Origin: Macrosoma leucophasiata
Taxonomy: Eukaryota; Arthropoda; Insecta; Lepidoptera; Hedylidae
Length of the DNA: 64,000 nucleotides
Assembly: GCA_036365455.1 (NCBI GenBank)
Contig: JAWQUS010000022.1
Coordinates: 6,448,001 to 6,512,000, forward strand
Reading direction: 5' to 3'
Positions within the stretch are counted from its first letter, which is position 1, and each line of letters starts with the position of its first letter. A model generated the notes under the pieces. That model was not told the DNA's origin. It was given only the letters and a program-made list of their open reading frames with translations, and made no database searches. The position numbers and the translations under genes were made by a program. Below, piece after piece: positions 53,462 through 63,990 of the stretch.

Positions 53462-53515
53462 CGTACAAGATGCGGGCCCAAGCTCCATACATTTTGGAAC
53501 GTCTCCTTTTAAATA
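53462..53515 (+). repeat. Possible Spy-like right end fragment
   Basis: CAAGCTCCATACATTTTGGA ACGTCTCCTTTT resembles the right end of the Spy-like element, with changes. No left end was seen nearby. Confidence 0.35.
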
Positions 53516-53597
53516 GGTACTGTTATGGCCGAATACTTAAACGACACTCAATTCTATGCAACCCTCAAATGTGCGCTATATCTATCGTTTGAACGTG

Positions 53598-53835
53598 TTT
53601 TTTTATGTATAGGAAGTGGCAAACGAGCATGCAGTTCACATTGATGTTAAGTGATGACTGCAGCCTATAGACACCCACACAAAGACCAAGGTCAAAATGC
53701 AGATGCGTTACCACTCCTGAGGCCTAAGGTGTTATGCCTCTGTGCCGGAAATTACAGGGCCATACATTACCACCTGACCGGAACACGATAGTCCTGAACA
53801 CTACCATTTAGCGGCAAGTATATAAGGTAATGTGG
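53598..53835 (-). repeat. Family A copy, 5'-truncated
   Basis: A short T run, then the body to AGTATATAAGGTAATGTGG. Confidence 0.8.
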
Positions 53836-53871
53836 CCAAAATAGCTCATAATCCACCATGTTACACTAGGT

Positions 53872-54005
53872 ATAACCACAGTCTAAAGAAAACGGACGTG
53901 TTAATTAGTATAACCCTGTGTCGTGTGTGCCGTTGTACACACACAACACATACACAAACACACAGACCCGAAACAAATATCTGTAGGCCATACAAATATT
54001 TTGTC
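53872..54005 (-). repeat. tRNA-like SINE family L, fragment
   Basis: GTGTGTGCCGTTGTACACAC and CCGAAACAAATATCTGTAGG; the tRNA-like head is missing. Confidence 0.55.
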
Positions 54006-54067
54006 AACAGTTAGAACGATCTTCATACACTGCTGAATCAAATAGATCGTCGAATTATGTTCTTTAC

Positions 54068-54266
54068 TAGCTGTGACCGCGACTTCGTCTGCATGAGAAT
54101 TTATGATTGTTCAATATCTACCCGGACAAAGTCGTGGGCTCAGCTAGTATAAAAGTGGTCTAAGTTACTCCTCATTACATAAGCTATCTGCCAATGAGAG
54201 TCCCGTCAAAATCGGTCCAGCTGTTCCCGAGATTAGCCGGGACAAACAGAACAGACAGACAGATAG
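54068..54266 (-). mobile_element. Helitron-like unit (family J), truncated
   Basis: CTAGCTGTGACCGCGACTTC to the CAGA run at 54250-54265; the rest is missing. Confidence 0.55.
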
Positions 54267-54524
54267 ATTACTTATACCTACTATTAAATATAAATAGTAT
54301 AATTACATACTATGTCGGAATTCCCTAAGTAATGTTATAATTATGCATTTATATGTATACAGATTTGCTTGAGAGATTATGTTCAGAAAAAAACAGCGTC
54401 ACGAGAGATTTACCATAACCGGTAAAGTTGACGGTAAAAAAACGTAAACTACCGGAATTTAAGAGCCTAATTAGTGATGTTCTTGTTTTAGAGAAACCCA
54501 CTTTATGATCCTGATTTGGAATTC

Positions 54525-54782
54525 GAGTTACAGCTTCAGTCTGTCACATCGCGGACACTCAGCCAAAATTTCACACAAACGCTCAATTTGGTCTCTATTA
54601 CACAGACATCAATCAGTGACGTGTATTGACACGTGCACATGTGTGCGTAGCACGTAGAGAGTACCAACCGTCGCCCATAAGAGGGGAGGAGGTTGGGTGA
54701 TGGGTAGAAATCGGTCGGGACGTCGAAGTGTCCATTCTGTACGTAGTATTATTACATATTCTCTGGCTCTGTCACCAGTCAT
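54525..54782 (+). repeat. Repeat family O
   Basis: ATTACACAGACATCAATCAG to GTATTATTACATATTCTCTG. A second copy, with further upstream sequence (TGCTTTTCCACCAGAGATGT), is at 63466-63783. Confidence 0.6.
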
Positions 54783-54784
54783 TT

Positions 54785-55067
54785 CACTGGTCGTAGAGCT
54801 CCAGTGACGGAGCTCGCGGGCGTAGACACCACCGCATTACCTTATACACTTGCCGCTAAATGGTAGTGGTCAGTATTATCGTGTTCCGGTCAGGTGGTAT
54901 TGTACGGTAATTTCCGGCACAGAGGCATAACACCTTTGGCCTCAGGAGTGGTAACGCATCTGCATTTTGACCTTGGTCTTTGTGTGAGTGTCTATAGGTT
55001 GCAGTCATCACTTAACATCAATGTGAACTGCATGCTAGTTTGCCACTTCCATTACATAAAAAAAACA
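54785..55067 (+). repeat. Family A copy
   Basis: Full 5' end (ACTGGTCGTAGAGCTCC) to a short A run. Confidence 0.85.
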
Positions 55068-55499
55068 TACTGGCAAAACAATTTAGGCTTGCGCTCTAGA
55101 ATGTTGTTTAAAAATAAAACTGTTTGTTACATTTTTGATTGCCGAAATAAGTTGAAAAATATTACGCAAATATTTGAATAAAATATATTTAAAAATACTT
55201 ATATGTTATTTATATGAAAAATAATAAATCATTGTATCATTGTGTTTTTTTTTTCATTCAATTCTTAATACAATATTTAATCCTCATATTTTTACTTCCA
55301 TAACTACCTTTCTTGAGTTATTATAAATTACTCTGAAACATTTTTTGTTGGGTAATTATGGAAATCTATTAATCTTAAATACCTTTATCACTAGCATGTG
55401 TTATTGAGAAAAATAATACATAAACAAATTAATTACCATTTTAGTTACGTAGCTGAAATTAAAAGAAATGAAAAAAAAAAATTTTTTTTTATTTAAAGT
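55068..55499. other. No recognised feature
   Basis: Very AT-rich with long A and T runs near 55475-55495. Confidence 0.45.
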
Positions 55500-55592
55500 A
55501 AGATGGAAAGAAAAATTTGACTTCAGGCGAGACTCGAACTCGCGGCCACTGGGAATCTAGTCCAGCCGCTCTTCCAACTGAGCTACCGAAGT
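55500..55592 (-). repeat. tRNA-SINE fragment
   Basis: A single tRNA-like head with a one-base deletion (GCGGCCACTGGG). It abuts the poly(T) of an A retroposon at 55594. Confidence 0.75.
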
Positions 55593-55593
55593 A

Positions 55594-55850
55594 GTTTTTT
55601 TTTCTTTGAAAGGTAGCAAAAACCATGCATCTCATAATTATGTTAAGTGATAACTGCAGCTTAAGGACATCTAAACAAAAACCACAGATCAAATTGACAC
55701 CTGAGTTGATATGATAATCTCTTTAATAGTTATTACGGGGCCACACATTACCACCTAACCGGAACGCGATAGTGCTGAACACTACCATTTGGCAGCAGAT
55801 AGATTAGGTAATGAGCTCTCGAGCTCCTACACTGGAGCTCTACCACCAGT
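55594..55850 (-). repeat. Family A copy, old
   Basis: Diverged along its length. Recognisable by GATAACTGCAGC, CCGGAACGCGATAGTGC and CTCTACCACCAGT. Confidence 0.7.
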
Positions 55851-56094
55851 AATCAATATATCAACATTAACTAGGTATTTACTTCCTAAATTCTACAAGA
55901 AAATTGTAACGAATTCTAAATAAGAACTTGTCATAGTGAATATATTAATAAAATTAATGTATTACATAACACATTTAAATTAAAAGTATTAAGATTAGTT
56001 ATAATGGTATTATTGCTAAATTTAGTTTTTACAGTTATAAAAAGCAACCAATTTCGAGTCGGATTGAAATGCACGGGTTCAACAATTGAGTGTT

Positions 56095-56547
56095 GGTTTA
56101 TATTATTTCGCATTAACACATTCTTGTGAAATATATTTTATTTAAAGAAAAATGGAAAGAAAAATTTGACTTCAGGCGGACTTGAACTCGCGGCCTACTG
56201 GGAATCTAGTCCAGCCGCTCTTCCAATTGAGCTACTGAAGTCCTGCCCGATTTGTCAAATCTTTCCTTCACATTTATTGCATTGCTTTATGGTAGCAGCA
56301 GCGCCATCTATTGCCAACTATATTTCTTTAAATAAAATATATTTCACAAGCATGTGTTAATGCGAAATAATATAAAACAATTATTAAGGGTAAAAGCGAC
56401 TTCTTTACGATATTCAATAAACTGCAAAGTCTATTATATCGGTTGCCTAACTAGCATAGTTGGCAATAGATGGCGCTGCTGCTACCATAAAGCAATGCAA
56501 TAAATGTGAAGGAAAGATTTGACAAATCGGGCAGGACTTCAGTAGCT
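56095..56547. repeat. tRNA-SINE inverted dimer, second copy truncated
   Basis: The minus tRNA-like part is at 56168-56242. The plus copy stops inside its head at AGTAGCTCAATTG. Flanks CAATTGAGTGTT lie at 56083-56094 and 56548-56559. The truncation point coincides with the CAATTG shared between target and tRNA head. Confidence 0.8.
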
Positions 56548-56580
56548 CAATTGAGTGTTATTTATTCTGTTACCATAAAT

Positions 56581-56765
56581 CAGAGGTTCCCAAACTATTT
56601 TTCTTAATAGACCCCTTTAATTTTTTTTCTGGTTTCGGTGGACCCCCTTGTTAACATATATAACACTTTCCCATATATCCCATTTTTATTTACGCATATA
56701 CGTAGACCCCTTCGAGTCTCCCATGGACCCCAGGGGATCTATATGGACCACTTTGGGAATGACTG
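56581..56765. mobile_element. hAT-like MITE with perfect 8-bp TSD
   Basis: Ends CAGAGGTTCCCAAACT and CTTTGGGAATGACTG are imperfect inverted repeats of the widespread hAT type. The perfect 8-bp TSD CCATAAAT lies at 56573-56580 and 56766-56773. Confidence 0.8.
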
Positions 56766-57234
56766 CCATAAATACTATAAACTTCTCAAAGTTTCCTTTA
56801 ATCTGTAGGTACATAGTATTATTACATATTCTCTGCTGAAGGTAAAAATTATTTTATTTTTTAATAATTAAAGCTTTAGGCTCAAGATTTTCGGGAATAA
56901 AATCATTATCGAGTCTTTTCGTTAATAACTTAAAAAAATAAACATGATCCTTAAATATATTCCTTACAGTAAGTAGTACTCAATTAATTTTTTAAATATT
57001 TTTTTTTCGCAGATTAAAAAAAAACTTATTTCATTTCATCCCGTAAAAGTGGGACTCACATTTAACGTTACAACCACTTTCTGTTCTGTGGTTACACCCG
57101 CATTTTCGGTCATTGATTTACATACCTACTTACTATTATTTTCAATTCAATAGGCCCAGTAGTTTTAAATCGGATTGCCGGTGACAGTCAGACAGACTCC
57201 AAAAATGAAAGCAGCTACCCTGCTAATCTGGAGC

Positions 57235-57366
57235 CTAAAGTGCAAGAAATTACGGGGCACTTCAATATATCATCTAGCTGGTGGTTACAGGGCATCGATA
57301 AGAACACTGCAATTATCGACAGACACCATCGAGCTCTGACACACCCTACTGGAGCTCTACCATTTA
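57235..57366 (-). repeat. Possible very old family A copy
   Basis: AAATTACGGGGC ... ACTGGAGCTCTACCA keeps the order of the family but has heavy change. Confidence 0.4.
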
Positions 57367-57834
57367 CGTAAGTATATTTAAAAAATATGTATTAAGATAA
57401 AAAAAGCAAAGATATATATCTAATTTAAGATTTATCAAAAAAATCATTATTGTTCCATTTCAAAGACAAAATTTTTATTCTGTAATAAATAATTTTTATT
57501 TTGTTTCCGTTTTATAAAAATTGTTTAATTACATTTTAAATACCTATAACGATTATTTCTTAAACATGTTTTTTAACAATAAAAATGTAAATATATCCGA
57601 CATTAAGTCAGGTGCAAAAATATATTTTAAAATCAAAATTAATTTTTAAAATGTTTTATGCTTACATATTTATATTTAATCTACACTAATAACAAATACG
57701 AAAACCAATGAGCAACAAAGATTAAAATACGATTCAACTTATCAAATTTTAACAAAAACTTATCAAATTTTAACAAAAACTCATCAAATAACAAAACACA
57801 GTTGAAAAACGATAAAAAGGGTTGTAATACTCAC
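57367..57834 (-). other. Start of putative intron 1, no repeat recognised
   Basis: AT-rich sequence immediately downstream of the exon 1 donor. AACTTATCAAATTTTAACAAA is directly repeated at about 57735-57780. Confidence 0.45.
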
Positions 57835-58075
57835 AGCAATAATACTTCTTATCGCTCTGCCGCCCCCAACACAACACCGACCACTGTTTCTTGACACCTG
57901 AACAGTTAAATTGAGCTCTACCACAGCCCGCACATCCCGGTAAATTATTTAGAAGCGTGTCCTCACGAATAAGCATTTTTCCTACCCCATTACTGGGTAT
58001 TAAAACTACGTTTCTCTCTTCTTTTGGTAACATTAAAGACGCCGAAGTCGTTTTTTCAAGATTTTGATGATCCAT
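57835..58075 (-). CDS. Putative first coding exon of a CD36-family receptor (N-terminal cytoplasmic part)
   Basis: The exon reads from ATG (58075-58073) through 80 codons plus one base to a strong donor, GTGAGTAT, directly after position 57835. The peptide starts MDHQNLEKTTSASL and contains a Cys-rich patch (CAGCGRAQFNC ... VLCWG) and a basic end, RQSDKKYYC. I do not recognise this peptide as a domain. The exon ends in phase 1, and the CD36-type exon at 11836 needs exactly one preceding base. Joining them would place RQSDKKYY immediately before a Leu-rich membrane helix, the usual inside-to-membrane arrangement of CD36 proteins, which have a cytoplasmic N-terminus. The link is inferred: phase agreement alone has a one-in-three chance. 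It could instead be the first exon of an unrelated gene. Confidence 0.5.
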
Positions 58076-58103
58076 CGTGCAGCGTTCGCGACGGACCGTT
58101 CAA

Positions 58104-58110
58104 GACTGAA
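58104..58110 (-). promoter_or_regulatory. Possible initiator (TTCAGTC) upstream of the putative first exon
   Basis: On the minus strand TTCAGTC lies about 32 bases before the ATG at 58075. It matches the arthropod initiator TCAGT with A at 58107. No TATA box was seen about 30 bases upstream, and no clear DPE fits the spacing. This is a weak call from a short motif. Confidence 0.2.
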
Positions 58111-58666
58111 CTATTGTAAGCATAGGTCACTGATATCAACACAAGTAGGCTATCAGTTGATGCAATGTGGTCACTAGTAAGTCGGTTAATAATCGGTATA
58201 CATAAAGTAGGGTTCGGGCCTTATAAATTATGAGGGGGGGTTAAAAAAATTATACATATTGTAGATTTTTTTTAACAGTTTTGTCCTCGGCTGAAAATCT
58301 AAAAATAAGTAGGTACCTATATATGTTTTGTAAATTAGTCAAATAACTTTGATTTTTAAAATTTAAATTTTTCTTGTTTTTTAAAATATGCTGAATATTA
58401 AAACGCAGTAAAATCCGTGTACTTAAATCAATGTCATGTTTATAAATAGTTTCTTTTTAATTTAATCATATATTAAAATAATATATTATTATTCATATAA
58501 GATAAGAAAACCAAATGCATTATTTTAAATAAAGATTACATAAAACAATATGTTACCTTTTATAATTTTTTATATTAACTCGTATGACAGTTTATTTTTT
58601 TTTAATTTTATGTAACAATATTTATGCAAGGTTTTATTCTTTAATATAATTTCATTGTCATTTGTC
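58111..58666 (-). other. Region upstream of the putative first exon
   Basis: AT-rich; a G run at 58232-58238. Likely contains the promoter if the gene starts here, but no element beyond the weak initiator was recognised. Confidence 0.4.
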
Positions 58667-58845
58667 TGGAAATTTCCTAGTACCTCGAAGTTTGGTAATG
58701 TGCCCGGAGATGTCAACAGGCTCGCCACCTGTTACATGGGCCAAAACGTAACCGGCGAATCGTAGGTGTTTGCATGTATGCTTGAATGCCTGCATTTACC
58801 TCTGCCTACCCTTTCGGGGATTACAGGCGTAAAGTTACGTTTTTA
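58667..58845 (+). repeat. SINE family D, 5'-truncated
   Basis: Only the second half is present, from TCTGGAAATTTCC to GGCGTAAAGTTACG. The tRNA-like head is missing. Confidence 0.8.
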
Positions 58846-58944
58846 ATTTCAATAAGTGTTGCTATCGAAAAAAATAAGAACATAATTATTATTAAAAAGA
58901 CTTTAATCATTCAATTAGGTAATGTTTTTCCCTCCAGTATTCTA

Positions 58945-59110
58945 TTGGTAGCAGGCCACTACACTACTGCTACTCTGGAGTCCTCAATTCGATTCCTGGG
59001 TCGGGGATACCAGAGATACAAAATTTTAAACCTGCATCTCTTGTTTAAAATTCGGTATCTCTGGTACTATGGTGATTTAGCCATTTTCTGGAAGTTGCCC
59101 AGTACCTCGG
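58945..59110 (+). repeat. SINE family D, diverged and 3'-truncated
   Basis: A tRNA-like head (TGGTAGCAGGCCACTAC ... ATTCGATTCCTGGGTCGGGG) is followed by a hairpin-containing body, ending at CCCAGTACCTCGGAG. Confidence 0.6.
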
Positions 59111-59203
59111 AGCAGTGGCGGACTAAGGGTTGCGAAGGGGAGGGGGGCGGTAGGGGCGGTCCGCCATATGAGGGTTCTGGGGCCCTCCACACAAGTTACT
59201 TTT

Positions 59204-59365
59204 ACTGGTGATAGAGCTCCAGTGACGGAGCTCGCGGACGTCAGCACCACAGCATTACCTAATATACTTGCCGCTAAATGGTAGTGTTCAGCACTATCGT
59301 GTTCCGGTCAGGTGATAATGTGTAATTTCCGGCACAGAGCCATAACACCTTAGGCCTCAAGCACA
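59204..59365 (+). repeat. Family A 5' part
   Basis: ACTGGTGATAGAGCTCC to CCTTAGGCCTCAAG; the 3' half is missing. Confidence 0.8.
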
Positions 59366-59562
59366 GTAGATAGAACAAACAGTATGGAAACTAAGCCCAT
59401 TTTGTAAAATATTTACCTACACTCCATTGAAGCAATAGGGATGTCACTATATTTTTTAAATAAGGGTGTTATTATTTTAGCATTTACTGACCTTTAATCA
59501 ATCGTATTGGGATGTTGACTATTTTTTTATTGGTTACCCTGTAATAGTATTGGATAAAAAAC

Positions 59563-59868
59563 GTAACTTCACGCCTGTAATCCCCGAAGGGGTAGGCAGA
59601 GGTAAATGCATGCATTCAAGCATACATGCAAACACCCACGATTCGCCGGTTACGTTTTGGCCCATGTAATAGGTGGCGAGCCTGTTGACATCTCCGGGCA
59701 CATTACCAAACTTTGAGGTACTGGGAAATTTCCAGAAAATGGAAAAATCTCAATAGAACCAGAGATAAAGGCTTTTTCACCATTATCTCTGATAACCCCC
59801 TACCCGGGAATCGAACCCAGGACCTCAGCGTAGTAGTAGTGGCCTGCTACCACTAGGCTACCGAGGCA
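59563..59868 (-). repeat. SINE family D, full copy
   Basis: Reverse orientation: 3' end CGTAACTTCACGCC at 59563, tRNA-like head ending CTACCGAGGC at 59868. It closely resembles the palindrome copies. Confidence 0.85.
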
Positions 59869-59897
59869 GTTAAAAAAATCTTCTATATTTGCATTGT

Positions 59898-59997
59898 GCC
59901 TCAAGAGTGGCAACGCATCTGCATTTTGACTTAGGGTCATTGTGTGCGCGTCTATAGGCTGCAGTTATCACTCAACATTAATGTGAACTGCAAAAAA
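59898..59997 (+). repeat. Family A 3' part
   Basis: CCTCAAGAGTGGCAACGC to GTGAACTGCAAAAAA. Confidence 0.7.
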
Positions 59998-60410
59998 ATA
60001 TACCACCGGTAATAATTGAGTGTATTAGGTATTTCTCCCATATTAAGACATTTAAACTATTTTAAATGTAACTCAAAAGAAAGTATTTTTATTGCATTTT
60101 TATATCAGTTATATAGCTATATCTACGGCATGCGCAAGTATTTATTGTCATATAAAATTACATTGTATGTTAATAGCATCATGATTATTTTCGATAATCT
60201 TGCACGTGTTAAATAGTTTTCTCTTTAAAAAGGACAAGTTCCAGGTTGGGCCCGCACCTTGTACACTGAACATAGAGCAACACGGCCCACCGGTAGGGTT
60301 ACCAGCTGTCTAAATCCGGGAAAAAATAAAACCTTATATATCATAAACTTTAATTTCATTTTGAACTTATAAAAGTGCATGGATTGTTGGTACTTAAATC
60401 GGAAATATTC

Positions 60411-60639
60411 ATTTTTTTATGTCATGAAAGTGGCAAACAAGCATGCAGTTCACATTGATGTTAGGTGATGACATGAAAATTTGACAGCAATGACAACGAC
60501 AATAGCAATGTCGATAGGCGGTCGCACCCCTGACCGGAACACGATAGTGCTGAACACCATTTAGCGGCAAGTATAATATATTAGGTAATGCGGTGGTGCC
60601 TACGTCCAGGAGCTCCTTCACTGGACCTCTACCACCAGT
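60411..60639 (-). repeat. Family A copy with internal replacement
   Basis: Both ends are present. Between GGTGATGA and CCTGACCGG the usual sequence is replaced by ATGACAACGACAATAGC-type sequence. Confidence 0.75.
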
Positions 60640-60696
60640 ATGTTATATATTTATTTTGTGTATAAAAATTACATCTCAACATTATGTTTAATATAT

Positions 60697-60866
60697 GTTC
60701 CGGTCAGGTGGTAATGAACGGTCCTGTAATTTCCGGCACAGAGCAATACCTTAGGCCTCAGAAGTGGTAACGCATCTGCATTTAGACCTCTGGTCTTTGT
60801 GTGGGTATCTATAGGCTGCAGTCATCACTTAACATCAATGTGAACTGCAAGCTTGTTTTTAAAAAA
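60697..60866 (+). repeat. Family A, 5'-truncated
   Basis: GTTCCGGTCAGGTGGTAATG to GCAAGCTTGTTTTTAAAAAA. Confidence 0.8.
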
Positions 60867-61138
60867 TCTTCCTATACTTGTCTTATCCGATCGTTGAAAT
60901 AAAATATTTGTTTATTTGTTGTAGTTTCACCACCTGAAAGGGAAACTTACAGACAGATATAATTTTTAATTACTTATTAAAATTATATCTGTCTGTACCG
61001 TTAACGTTAACCAACAATTAAAAATGTTTTATTATATATCTACTTCCTTATGTCATTCAGTATTCGAAGTATAATTTCAATTCTGACATTTCAGACAACC
61101 ATAATGTAAGAATATTAGGGTCTCGTAATGAAGAAACC

Positions 61139-61531
61139 GGGAGTTTTGGCGGTAACCTTGAAAGAGGCGTGTGGTGCTCTTATTTTATTTCATTTTCTTG
61201 GTGTGTTTTTAAGTTATATTGAATAAAGTTGGTTACATTTTGTTTGATATAGGTTTATTACAGTGCCCGTATATAGTGAAATAGAATAACAGTGCGAAAA
61301 CACGACCTTTCAGGTTGCTTCCAAAATTTCATTGTAAATGTTCTGGTAAAGTAGCCATCGCTTTACTCGAATAACTTGACTGTAACTCACTTGACTGACA
61401 TACCTACTTAATAAGTAATTGGCCGACTATATTATACTAACTTTTACGTTGCTTAAATAAATACGAAATATCGTTTTACTTGACACTAGCAATATGCGTA
61501 ATAGCAATGCCATAATTTAATTTAAAAAAAA
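61139..61531 (+). repeat. Retroposon family H, complete with TSD
   Basis: 393 bp; TSD ATGAAGAAACC at 61128-61138 and 61532-61542. The GACT-type run is reduced here. Confidence 0.85.
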
Positions 61532-61604
61532 ATGAAGAAACCAGCCAAGTGCAATTCTTTTGCAAATCTTTTCTTTCAATTGGTTTTTTTTTTTTAGTTC
61601 GGTC

Positions 61605-61797
61605 TGTCTTGAACCGGCAGTAGTCTACTTCATCGGGCAATCGGCGAGCGCAGAAGGCGCTCTAGCCTAAACAAAAAGTTAGCGCAACTGCCTAAGGGTG
61701 ATCCATGCGGGTCTGTGCCTCCGCTTAGGGCGTTGCGGAGGGACTTATGAGACATGTGCAATTATGGGCGGTGCAACTTTCGCTCTACTCCATTCGG
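61605..61797 (+). repeat. Repeat family M
   Basis: GTCTACTTCATCGGGCAATC to CTCTACTCCATTCGG, preceded by a T run and followed by an A retroposon. Confidence 0.65.
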
Positions 61798-62024
61798 TTT
61801 TTTTTTTATGTTATGAATGTGGCAAACAAGCGTGCAGTTCACATTGATGTTAAGTGATGACTGCAGCCTATAGACACCCACACAAAAAAATGCAGATGCG
61901 CTGCCACTTCTGAGGCATTAGGTGTTATGCGTCTGTGCCGGAAATTACAGAGCCGTACATTACCACCTGACCGGAACACGATAGTGCTGAACACTATCAT
62001 TTAGCGGCAAGTATATTAGGTAAT
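61798..62024 (-). repeat. Family A copy, 5'-truncated
   Basis: A T run, then the body to AAGTATATTAGGTAAT. The region naming the CTTTGTGTGGG segment is deleted. Confidence 0.8.
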
Positions 62025-62086
62025 ATATATAATCGGTTGGCGATAGCCGGAATGTCATCGGCCTCGCGAGGCCAGACAACCGCGCA

Positions 62087-62723
62087 TGCAGGTTCACATT
62101 GATGTTAAGTGATGACTGCAACCTATACACACTTACATGAAGACCAAGGTCAAAATGCAGATGCGTTACAACTCCTGAGACCTAAGATGTTTTGCCTCTG
62201 TGCCGGAAATTACAGGACCGTACATTACCACCTGACCGGAACACGATAGTGCTGAAGACTACCATTTTGCGGCAAGTATATTGGGTAATGCGGTGGTGCC
62301 TACGCCCGCGAGCTCCTTCACTGGAGCTCTAATAATAAAATAATAATGGTAACCCATTATACGTCCCACTGCTGGGCACGAGTCTCTCCCCTTTTTGGGG
62401 GGAGGCCTGGAGCTTACTCCACCACGCTGCTCCAATGCGGATTGGTGGAGGTGGGTGGGTTAGTGGCCAACCCACTGTCGGATGTTTTCAAACCGCCCAT
62501 AATGCCTCCGACAAGGTTTAACGACTGCTATCCATCGATAGCAACCGGGACCGACGGCTTAACGTGCCCTCCGAAGCACGGAAACGCGCATTTAATTTGC
62601 CACTAGCGGTCACCTATCACACTACCCGACCGCGCCCGTAGTGCTTAACCGAGCAGATCGCTTACGATCTACACCAGCCGCTGGGCCATGCGCGCTTCCT
62701 CCACTGGGAGCTCTACCACCAGT
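62087..62723 (-). repeat. Family A copy split by a 5S-derived SINE
   Basis: Parts are 62087-62330 and 62703-62723, separated by the family B insertion. The 3' poly(A) side is missing. Confidence 0.8.
62331..62702 (-). repeat. 5S-derived SINE (family B) inserted in an A retroposon
   Basis: The A copy is split here: ACTGGAGCTCT ends at 62330, and ACTGGGAGCTCT resumes at 62703-62714 and runs on to CCACCAGT. The near-duplicate is the likely TSD. Confidence 0.8.
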
Positions 62724-63008
62724 AAAAATCTGCAAATCTTACTTTGTTTTGACGTATACCGATCCCAATAGTAGGTACCTACTTGGTCGCAATAAAACAT
62801 ATTATTGTGTTAATTATAATAAAATATGATATTGTTAACAGGCTTTAAGATATTTATCTTCAATCAACTAATTATAATAAAAATCATTCAATGAGTAATA
62901 CATGAAAAACCGTTTTTCTTGCGACCTTTTTCATCAGTTATGCAATCTTTTTTTATTATATCTATCGAAATAATGAACAGACAGACAGACGTGTTGTTAA
63001 TTAGTGGA

Positions 63009-63128
63009 GAACATAGAGCAACACGGGCCACCGGCCGCGGCGGACCGGAGGGGTGTAGTCCGTGTAGCCATAGCGTTTATTACCGATGCAAAATAGTCTG
63101 TAATTTTTTGCGGGGGAAATACGTGTGA
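63009..63128 (+). repeat. hAT-like MITE, left part
   Basis: AACATAGAGCAACACGGGCC to GGGGGAAATACGTGTGACCC, then an A retroposon. Confidence 0.65.
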
Positions 63129-63309
63129 CCCACACACGCCCTGTAATTTCGGCACAGAGGCATCTTTAATCTCCTCCACACCTTAGGTCTCAGGAGTGGT
63201 AACGCATCTGCATTTTGACCTTGGTCTTTGTGGGTGTCTATAGGCTGCAGTCATCACTTAACATCAATGTGAACATGCTTGTTTGCCACTTTCATTACGT
63301 CAAAAAAAA
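63129..63309 (+). repeat. Family A, 5'-truncated
   Basis: CCTGTAATTTCGGCACAGAGG to CATTACGTCAAAAAAAA, with a short insertion (TTTAATCTCCTC) near 63165. Confidence 0.75.
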
Positions 63310-63465
63310 GTTAACCGAACAATGGTGGGCAAACTATTCCAATGGGGCGGTAGTAAGTGCAATAACGCAAGATGGGCAGCAGCGTCCTGCGATAAAACGG
63401 CCGCCATTGCGATCGCCAATCCGAATGCCAAGCGTGGCGATTAGATATGGCATATCTCCCTTAGG

Positions 63466-63990
63466 GTGCTTTTCCACCAGAGATGTGCAATGCTGTGAAG
63501 ATGTGAAATCTACGCTACGAAAATATGTGACCGTTTCCTCCAATACTAAGCTGTGTCACACCGCAGACACTCCGCCAAATGTCCATACAAACGCTTAATT
63601 TGATCTCTATTACACAGACATCAATCAGTGACGTGTACGAGTATATACACGTGCAACTGTGTATGTAGCACGTAGAGAACACCAAACGTCACCCATAAGA
63701 GGGGTGGTTGGGTGAGGCGGGGAAATCGGGCGGGACGTCGAAGTGTCCATTCTATAAGTAGTATTATTGCATATTCTCTGGCTATGTAGCTGTACGAGGA
63801 AGATACGCTATGAAGATGCATCGCCGCAAAGTAGCTGCTCGAGAAAGATCTGCAGCTCGAGCTATGCGATGTATCGATAGTAGAGAATTAGCTACACCAG
63901 TCGCGCCCATATTAAGGAGTATACTCAAAAAAAAAACGGCTGAATCCGGCCCTGGAGAAAGTAATCTTTTTACTTTGAAAATAATAACAT
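63466..63990 (+). repeat. Repeat family O, longer copy reaching the window edge
   Basis: Begins near GGTGCTTTTCCACCAGAGAT; contains the same 54.6-kb segment, then CTATGAAGATGCATCGCCGC. The frame from 63810 (RRKVAARERSAARAM) has no recognised product. Confidence 0.5.
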
